Part shown: positions 55,880-64,000 of the stretch, in pieces
Layout of the letters: each line of letters starts with the position of its first letter
How positions within the stretch are numbered: the stretch's first letter is position 1
Source: Setoptus koraiensis
Taxonomy: Eukaryota; Arthropoda
Length of the DNA stretch: 64,000 nt
Assembly: GCA_048013815.1 (NCBI GenBank)
Contig: CM106585.1
Span: forward strand, 20,646,001-20,710,000
Reading direction: 5' to 3'
Program-made: the position numbers and the translations under genes
The notes under the pieces: generated by a model
What the model was told of the DNA's origin: nothing
Seen by the model: only the letters and a program-made list of their open reading frames with translations
The model's database searches: none

Positions 55880-58800
55880 GTAACAGTAACAACAACAGCA
55901 ACAACAACAGCAACAACAACGGCAACAACAACAGCAGCAACAACAACAGAAGCCAGTCGATTTCGGGCGGCCCCCTGGTGGCGGGCAGGAAGCGAGTGTC
56001 GGTGCTGAAGCGCGGCTCGAAATTTGGCGGCGCAGCCAACGGGCAGACGAACGGCGCGCAACCGATTCATTCGAGTCTCATATTAAACAATTTTTCGCTT
56101 CAAATAGAGCCAGGCAAAAGTGTCGCCCTGGTGGGCACCTCGGGTTCGGGCAAGTCGACAATATTGTCGCTGGTGCAGCGATTGTACGACATTCGCAGTG
56201 GGGCGATTTTTATCGGACAAAGCAACATTGTAGAGCTGAACGTGGGCTGGTTGCGCAGCCAAATTGGTGTGGTCAATCAAGAGCCTCGCCTGTTTGACAT
56301 GACCATCGAGGAGAACATCCGGTTGGGCGTGGTGTTGCCGTTGTCGCAGTTGCAGTTGAGCCAGGACACCACTGCCAATGCGGACGCGGCAACGGGTACC
56401 ACGGATATAAACAAGCTTGCTGACAATGGTGACACAATGTCGGCGGTGAGCGCCGAACAGGTTGTAGAGGCGGCCAGGTGCGCCAATGCGCACGACTTCA
56501 TACAGCGACTACCTCAGGGGTACCAGACGAAGGTGGGCACGGGCGGCGTTCAATTGTCGGGCGGCCAGAAGCAACGCATTGCCATCGCCAGGGCACTCAT
56601 ACGCAAGCCAAAGATATTGCTGCTGGACGAGTCCACTTCCGCTTTGGATAGCGAGTCCGAGGTGATAGTTCAGGAGGCGCTGGAGCAGGCCAGCAAGGGC
56701 AGAACGACGCTCATTGTGGCGCACAGATTGAGCACGGTGAAAAACGTGGACAAGATCGTTGTTATGGACAGGGGCCGAGTGATAGAGATGGGCAAGCACG
56801 ATGAATTGATGCTAATTAGCGACGGCATATACAGGCGCATGTACGAGCAGCAGCGCAACGAGGCCACCAAGAATCAGGGCAAGCTCGCCCGCACCGCCAA
56901 CCGCAACGAACCGAAACCGCCCATGGGGGCCGCGCTGAGGCTCGCCGGCGCGCCCGACAAGGTGCCGACAGCGCCGACTACACCGACGCCGACTACACCG
57001 ACACCGACAACGACGCCGACGACACCGACAACGACACCGACAACGACACCGACGACGCCAACAAGTGGAGCGGGTGATAAGGAAAACGAACAGCAACAGG
57101 ATACATGCGGCTGCAACGAGGCCAGCGAACAGGCGACGAGCTGTTGTTGCTGCTGTTGCGACACACCAGACAATCACGGCAATTTGCGACAACAACAACA
57201 GCACTGTTGTCAAGCCGGCGGGTGCTGTCACGCCGACTGTCACGCCGACTGTCACCCCGACTGCCACGGTCACGCCGACTGTCACGCTCCGCACGACAGT
57301 GATGACGACAGCGACGACCAAGAGGACGACGAGGAGGACGACGAAGAGGACGACGAAGACGACGAAGAGGACGACGAAGAGGACGACGAAGAGGACGACG
57401 ATCGCAGGCTCACCAAGCACGACCGGAAGCCGCTGTCGTTCATCGGGCTGCTCAGATTCATACAGGTGCCCAAGATAAGCGGCGTGTGTGCCTTGGTGGC
57501 CTGTTTCTTGGCGGGCCTCATACTGCCCATGAATCTGATAGCGCACAGTTATTTGTTTTCGGCGTTTGCCTACAGCGAATTGGATCAAATAGGCGAGCAT
57601 TTGTATTTGTTTGGCGTGGCCATTTTGTCAATGAGTAGCTTTGTGCTAATTATAAGCTTCTTACAGGTGACGTTGCCCGGTTACGTGGGCGAAAAGATAA
57701 GCACACGATTGCGTTTGACAACAATGAAATCACTGTTAGAGAAGCCAGTTTTTTACTACGACATGGACTCTAACAGCGCCGGAACATTATGCTCAAAATT
57801 TAACGCTTACATAACGGACGTGCAGAGCATTGCGGGCACGCGCGTAGCCACCATACTAGAGGCCGTGTCCACTTTGATGGCGGGCGCCATCTTTGGTTTT
57901 GGTCAGAATTTAAAATTGTCAATGTTTTGTTTGTCGTTTGCGCTGATAGTTCTAGTGACCACCATCATAGAGTCGCGCATATTTCAGCGCGAGGTGGCGC
58001 TCCAGCAGAAATACGATGCCCAACTGGCGCACCTAATGGCCGACGCCCTATCCAACATCAAGACCATAGCCAGCCTGCACCAGGAGCACTATTTCGCGCT
58101 CAAGTTCAAGCGGATAATCCGCGCGCGGGAGCACGGGTGAGTGTTGCCATTTCGTATCTTTGTTTGGTCTCGTCGTCTCGTCGACTCGCAAACTTGCAAT
58201 CTTGCAATCGCGACTCGCAAAGTTCCAATTGCGACTCGCAAAGTTCCAATTGCGACTCGCAAAGTTGCAATTGCGACTCGGCAAAGTTCCAAAGTTCCAA
58301 TTCGCGACACTCGAGAGCCTTGTTGCCATCGGTGGCGCGGCCGGCGCTGATTTATCAGAGGTGAGCGCCTCTGCGGGAGACGGTGTCATTGTCGGCGATT
58401 ATCTCGCCGATCGACACCGACTCAACAAGTGTCGTCGCCGCTGTCACTGTGCCCTATATCGTTGACATGGACCAATAATATCGATATGCGACCATGTGTG
58501 GCAAGGTGGCACCACGAGCCCGGCGAGTGATGGGGAAGTGCCCGCCAGCGACAAGTGCACAACAGCCACGATATCGATACCGATTTCTATATTCGATATA
58601 GTATCAACCTGATTGTCATCGCCTGCCAGTTAAGGCCACACTGTGCCAGATCTCGCCTGTTCGGTGCCGAGCTAAATTGGCCAAGATCACGAGCAGCGAC
58701 TTGTTTACCACCTTGCGCAGGCTTGTCGTCGGTGTCGTCGGTGTCGTCGGTGTCGTCGTTGTTGTCGTTGTTGTTGTTATCGTCGTTGTTGTTGTTGTTG

Positions 58801-61125
58801 TTGTTGTTTACCGACAGCCACTTTTCCATTGCGCTGTGCCTGTTCTATTTGCCTGCAATTTTGGCAAGCTTTCCAAAATGTTCTGTCATTGTTGGCGGCC
58901 CACAACTGTCATCAGCAGCAGCAGCAGGCGATAAACAACTGTGAGTCACCCAACTGTCTGTCAGGTTCAACGCCAGATACGACAGCGCCAGATAGGACAG
59001 CGCCAGATAGGACAGTGCCAGATAAAGCGACATATAGCCACTAGTGGCCGACTAGTCTTCTTTTGCTTGCTAAGATCGCGTACACGCCGATTCAATAAAA
59101 TCTTGCAAACAATGCACCCGCAATGCACAAATTTGTGAGTTGTGTCTTGCCGGTGTGACGCCGCCGACCATCATCGGCGTGAGATCATCGCTGCCATCTA
59201 TTCTCCAATCTGACGATGATGATGATAATAATCTAACGATGAATGGCGATGATTAGATATTTGCTGCTGTCATTCAGCCAGCTAGTGTGGATTCATGTAT
59301 GTGTGAGATTGCCGAGCAGTCTTGCCATTGACAGGCTGACAAACTGACAAACTGACGAACCGACAAACTGACATCCGACGCTAATTATCAGACGCTAATC
59401 AGACGCTAATCAGCGGCTAATCAGCGGCTAATCTAATTCATAGACGCACAGTCCAATTTATTAATTTATTAATTGTTGCCACTCTGACATTTACAATTTG
59501 TAATAATTTGTGAGCCAATTGTGACATATCGGCGATCGCATCAGTGTTGTTGACTCACAATGGGCGCAGTCTCACGAGTGCCAATGTCGACAGTCGACTC
59601 GACAGTGAATGCCATTCAACGTGTCGCTAGTCCAACATCGTCCAATACAATCATTCACAATATTATATATCAATATTATATCGCGCTATTTGCAAATAAC
59701 AATCAACAAATAAGCGCTGCCGGATGTGAGACGCTCCCCGATACATATCATCCCCGAGATATCATGCCAGTACGCTTTATATCACGTATTTGTATATATG
59801 CCCCATGACACATTGATCTGTCACGGGAACCGCAACGCAAACTCTACATGCAAACAATGCAACGACCATGACAAACACCACTATTTGCTATACGCTCCTC
59901 CATGGTGCTATATGATGCTATATCTATGGCACATGCATCCCCGAGGCAGACCCCGCCATCAATTGGTGTGATCATTATTTGTGTGTGATTAGTGGCAGCG
60001 ATTATTTATTTATTTATTATTATTATTTGCAAATAGCGATCATGCGAGCGATTACAACAATTTGCGACCAGATAGTAAAATGCAATTGTCTCATTGTTGT
60101 CTATCTGCGATCATCAACGATGATCGACATCAGACGCATGAGGCGCTCCTCAATTAGGCTCGCCAGATAAACAAAGGGCACCTTTCATCATTGGCGCTCG
60201 GAGATTCTCGATTGTTGTCTGCGTCTGTGTCTAAGCTCGGTCTAGGCAATATCAAACTGATTATCATGATCATCATATCAAATGCTCTCATTGCTGCAAC
60301 CAATTGCTGCTTAATTACTAGTTGTAGTAGTAGTTAACAATTGATCAACTTATCAAAACTGTCAACAGATATGTTAGTCTAAATGGTTGGTTAGTTAGTC
60401 TGTGAGCTTGACGGATTTGCTATATTTGCCATTAATTCTAACACTTCCAATTAGTGATCTCTCTCCCTCTGTGTGTATGTGATTGTTTTGCTCAATGTGC
60501 AACCACAAGTGTATGCAGCAACGATTGCCAATCAAAAATTATAAACATCGATTATTGATATTAGTAAATATTGTTGTTGTTTGTTTTCATCCGTCTTTTT
60601 ATTTGATATTATTATTAATTATTTTTATTTATTTATTTATTATCTGCTCCACACAACACCACAAATGAGCTTATGCATACTCTATACTACATGTTGTATA
60701 AGCATACACGGGTCACGTGAACTAGTCGCCCTCTTATACCAGTACTAGATTGTAAACAACAATTATGATGATTGTGATTCGCTGATTAATTTATTTATCA
60801 CTATTAACCAATTGACGACAATTGTCGCCTATTGGAACAAGTGATGTTCGATGTTTTCACTGATTAATAATCTTTTTACTCTCATATTCACTACTTTTGT
60901 CGCCAACACCACCCATTATCTATCTTATCATCTAACTAAACCAACACTAATCATGATAATCATCATCGTAATTTTAATAATTAGGATTGGATCGTGGAGG
61001 GCCTGGTTGAGGACATTTCTAACAAGTCTCAAATTTGTGATGCCAGCCATGTCCTGGTCTGCCAGCATGTACTATGGGTGCCATTTATTAGTTAACAAAC
61101 AAATTGATTTGCAAACCATATTCAT
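53851..61125 (+). CDS. ABCB/MDR-type ABC transporter (3' incomplete)
   Basis: Full-transporter layout, likely an efflux pump at the plasma membrane. Exon 1 (53851-58136) ends in phase 2 at GTGAGT. Exon 2 (60985-61125) after TTAATAATTAG continues in frame (SWRAWLRTFLTSLKFVMPAM) and ends at GTAAGT. TMD1 has a very long Asn/Asp-rich first loop (about residues 118-295). An Asn run (about 655-690) precedes NBD1, which has Walker A GTSGSGKST (about 762), Q loop VVNQEP, signature LSGGQ (about 902), Walker B ILLLDEST and the H loop VAHR. A linker of about 200 residues holds Thr/Pro repeats, a Cys/His-rich stretch (1086-1149) and a Glu/Asp run (1150-1185). TMD2 begins near 1196. NBD2 is not in the window or not recognised. 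Closest to P-glycoproteins; orthology not resolved. Confidence 0.9.
58192..58305. repeat. 21-base GACTCGCAAAGTTCCAATTGC array
   Basis: About four tandem copies of a 21-base unit, starting 55 bases after the 5' splice site of the ABC transporter intron. It reads open in five of the six frames, which creates false ORFs. Confidence 0.92.
58971..59029. repeat. 15-base CGCCAGATAGGACAG array
   Basis: Four tandem copies with small changes, in the ABC transporter intron. Confidence 0.9.
59330..59434. repeat. ACAAACTG and CAGACGCTAAT arrays
   Basis: ACAAACTG units grade into 11-12 base CAGACGCTAAT / CAGCGGCTAAT units, in the ABC transporter intron. Confidence 0.85.
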
Positions 61126-64000
61126 GTAAGTACAAACCCAATCAATTGGTCTAGTTCGCCAGCACCTGTTCCCGTTGATGGCACCTTTAATTAGCCTCTA
61201 GTTAAGCATAAACGTTTGCAACGGTTAACCGGATTAGCCCGCAATGTAGATGATAATCATCATCACAGCAAGCGTACAATCTAATCAACCGAGATCTTTT
61301 GCTTGTTGTCGTTGTTGTTGTTATTGTTGCAAATTTGAGTGGCCAATTTGTTCCATCTTGCACTTGTTAGCTGGAAAGTTTATAAGCTCTTTAGTCCACT
61401 TAGGTGTACTTATTAATGGTTGATGGTAGTTGTTTATGAATTACAATAGCGTTTGTCTGTATCAAGTTCAAATCATTAATCTAAATCAATCAAATCATTA
61501 AGAGATTGCCATCGCCTCAACATCAGGTTGTTGTTGTTGTTCATTTTAATCTCTCATGAGTATCACATAATAATAATAATAATAATGATGATGATAGTGC
61601 TTACGACTATTCCACTAGCTTAATGCTTACTGGAATTTAACCAATGTTTTCCCTTTAGATACAGACAACGCCAACCGTTACTCCTCGCTCGCTATTTTGA
61701 TCAAATATGTGTTGGTGTTGTTTGCAATGCTAATCTTTCTCGTCTATACCAACACTCATGCTGGTGATGATAGGAACAGAAGGACTGCAACCATTTCAGA
61801 TATTATCTAATCCTGATGTCTGAGATGATGATGATGAGATGATTAAGCGAGAGTTGCATCCGATGAGCGATTGCGACAATGATGATGGCCTCGTACTCCA
61901 GTGTGTATGACGCCATTATCTGTTGTAATATCAGTCCGAGTGTGTTGTTGTTGTTCGGTTAATATAATCTCGTTTGAGGATCGCAATCGACATCATATTG
62001 ACAACAATATATATTGCTATTGACAACAACAGAAATGATTTTTGGGCCTGTTTTGCTGGTTTCTTCCCAGAACAACAACAACAAATAAATAAATAATAAT
62101 AACACATTCCTAAACTGTTATGATGATGATGACAGCTGTTACAATAGCACTGATAATGTTAGTAAATAACGGGTTAATGTTGGAGGCCTAGCCGTAATTT
62201 AGATTGCTGTAAACACTGTTGGTGATAGGCATTTTCCGGAACAACAACAAACCCATGGAACTCCATGGAACAAACACCATTATCTCTTCATTTTGGCTCT
62301 ATTATATGCTGGCATGGCGAAGATGCTGTGTTTCCATATTCTTTCAATCGATTCTTTCTGGAAAAAGGGATTATTACCGTTATTAGAGTGATTATTACTA
62401 TTATTAGAGTGATTAGAGATACAAAAATGTTCCAGACAGTTGTTGTTGTCTAATTAATTGATTTAATTAATTGTACGAATCGTGATGAAAAGTTGATTTT
62501 AGAAAATTGCGGCCGCATATAGTGCACTTGTTACAGAGCGCCAAATTTGAAAAGGCCAAAAGTTTCGCGCCATAAAGCTAGGGCAGCCATTTTTGTGTGG
62601 TATTGTTGTTGTTGTTGTTGTCGTTATTATCATTATTTCTCAACATGATTTTGCGAGTACACAGTTTGCAACATTTTGCAACATTGGATTTTACTGGATT
62701 TTCATCAATGATAAATAGATGATAGACAGAGATTAATTAGCCACTCTTTTAGCGTGAGATAGCCAGACAATGTGATGAGTTGTGAAGTGTAGTCAAGTGG
62801 AATGGAGTGGATAGAATTGAATTGGATTATTATATTGGAGTTGAGTGGAGTGAATTGAAGTGGAGTCTGTGATAAATTAGGAAGGTGAACATTTGAGCAA
62901 AAATCAGTTATGTATAGTGGTCCCATAGAAACAAGAGAGACACAGACGATGGCAGACATAGTTGTCGTAATGATGTGGTAGTTGCTCAAAAATAGTGGCA
63001 CTTAGACAAGGAGCAGACAAAGCGTCCTGGCCAGAACATTGTTGTTGGTGGCCATCATGAGAGTGCTCCAACAACAACAACAACATCAGCAACAGCATTG
63101 AAACAACAATTAATAATTGATTTAATTGTTGCTGTTCTCCATATTTTCCTTGTTATTGTGCGGCAAAATTGGCTAATTCAGCATACTTATAGTTCAATCA
63201 GTTAGCTAGTTTTAGTGTCAATCTATATGTTTGATAGTGTCTATGTGACTAATTAATAATAATAATATCCATATAGGGCATGGTTATCGTGATGACATTT
63301 TGTTGACTTGTCTCTGATCGATGAACTGAATCTGATCGATTTGTCGGTACTTGCCAGCCAGACTGTACAAGAGTTTGCCATTAGTCCATTAATTAGTCCT
63401 GTTGTAGTCGTGTGTGCATGTGGCTAGACGCAACAACAACAACAACAACAACAGCAACGACAACAACAACAACGACAACAACATCAACAACAAAGGCACT
63501 TAATGCTAACAATTCTCAAAGCAACATCGATACACACAGATATTATTAATAATATAGATATAAGATTTATATAAACAGATGTTTGTGCAATTGTCATTGT
63601 TTGGTGGCCGTAGTCTAGTCGAATTGAGGCTCTCGCTTTGTGTGTGTCTAGTCTTGTGGCCCGATGATTTACTCAGCTGATCTTATTGAACGATATGAGT
63701 CAAGACGCCCACGCACACATTATAGAGACACTATTGAGACATAATAGATACGGATCACCTCTTTACTGTGCTACTCTTAATTCAATTGCTAATAATTGTG
63801 TCTACTACTTGACCTTTGAGGAACAACAATAACAACCACGATCATCTTTTCTTTGCCTCCCTCTCTCCCTGCCGCGTTCTGTGTTGGTGTGGCTGTGTCT
63901 CCCTCGGTGTCTCCTTGTGTCTGTCGATCACCCACCTGCTCCACATAATCGTTGTTGTTAATCGTTTGCACAAACTGCAACAATTATGATGATGATGATG
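61126..64000. other. Downstream intron or intergenic sequence
   Basis: No further ABC exon is recognised. An acceptor-like CCCTTTAG at 61651-61658 is followed by an in-phase open stretch that does not resemble the family. Microsatellites: AAT/ATG near 61570-61600, GTT near 62605-62625 and CAA at 63431-63490. A GC-rich patch at 62505-62600 with two E2F-like sites is listed separately. Confidence 0.5.
62538..62571. promoter_or_regulatory. Paired E2F-like sites
   Basis: GCGCCAAA at 62538-62545 and TTTCGCGCC at 62563-62571 both match the E2F consensus TTTSSCGC in opposite orientations, 17 bases apart, inside AT-rich surroundings. A GCAGCCATTTTT just to the right resembles a YY1/Pho core. Confidence 0.35.

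Larger units (their letters stand above)
58137..60984. other. ABC transporter intron
   Basis: 2.85 kb intron bounded by GTGAGT and TTAG. It contains three tandem arrays (listed separately), GTC/GTT runs at about 58722-58810 and AT-rich sequence at 60000-60660. Short open frames here are repeat-derived. A nested gene is possible but I find no evidence for one. Confidence 0.7.

Noticed and set aside
54500-57600. Several long minus-strand frames opposite the ABC transporter
   Set aside because: They are mirror frames of its repeats (poly-Val, poly-Leu, poly-Ser from AAC/GAC repeats) with no independent domain.
61659-61790. Possible third exon of the ABC transporter after CCCTTTAG
   Set aside because: It is in phase and open for about 37 codons, but the sequence (QRQPLLLARYFDQ) does not fit TMD2 or NBD2 of the family and ends in a stop.

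Overview
This is nuclear DNA from an invertebrate animal. The genes have GT-AG introns of about 75 to 650 bases, use the standard code, and carry long Asn/Gln runs encoded by CAA/AAC repeats. They include animal-specific families (KIF17-type kinesin, neurotactin, UBR7, RABAC1, VPS33A, CCDC124, ABCB transporter). A neurotactin-like gene points to a protostome. The compact genes and heavy N/Q runs fit a small-genome arthropod, perhaps a mite, but the sequence alone does not prove the species.

Layout. Positions 1-11033 hold the 3' end of an AFG3L2-type mitochondrial protease (+), a KIF17/OSM-3 kinesin-2 (-) and a long neurotactin-like adhesion gene (-). Positions 11.0-31.9 kb are a GC-rich tract with almost no recognisable coding sequence, many short tandem arrays and a very high density of the hexamer GGGCCC. 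Its right half (20441-31951) is repeated in the same orientation at 40481-44932 in a shortened form, so the window contains a two-copy segmental duplication whose second copy has lost several internal pieces. Between the copies lie a MYND zinc-finger exon and a large single-pass membrane protein gene, which I read as two exons joined by one 196-base intron (both -).

Positions 45.2-51.7 kb are dense housekeeping genes on alternating strands: RABAC1/PRA1 (+), UBR7 (-), a SMARCE1-like gene lacking its HMG box (+), VPS33A (-) and CCDC124 (+). Neighbours are convergent with tiny gaps or divergent with 0.6-0.7 kb shared promoters. From 53.85 kb a full-length-type ABCB transporter runs rightward. 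Its 5' exon carries the first TMD, NBD1 and much of TMD2, a second exon lies 2.8 kb downstream, and the rest (including NBD2) is beyond the window or not recognised.

The genes do not form one pathway. RABAC1 and VPS33A both serve membrane trafficking, and UBR7 and the SMARCE1-like protein are both chromatin-linked, but this looks like ordinary animal gene neighbourhood rather than an operon. I saw no reverse transcriptase, transposase, capsid or integrase motif, no CRISPR array and no convincing tRNA or rRNA gene. The most unusual material is the duplicated GC-rich tract with its conserved mini-exons, the HMG-less SMARCE1-like gene, and the Cys/His-rich plus acidic linker of the ABC transporter.
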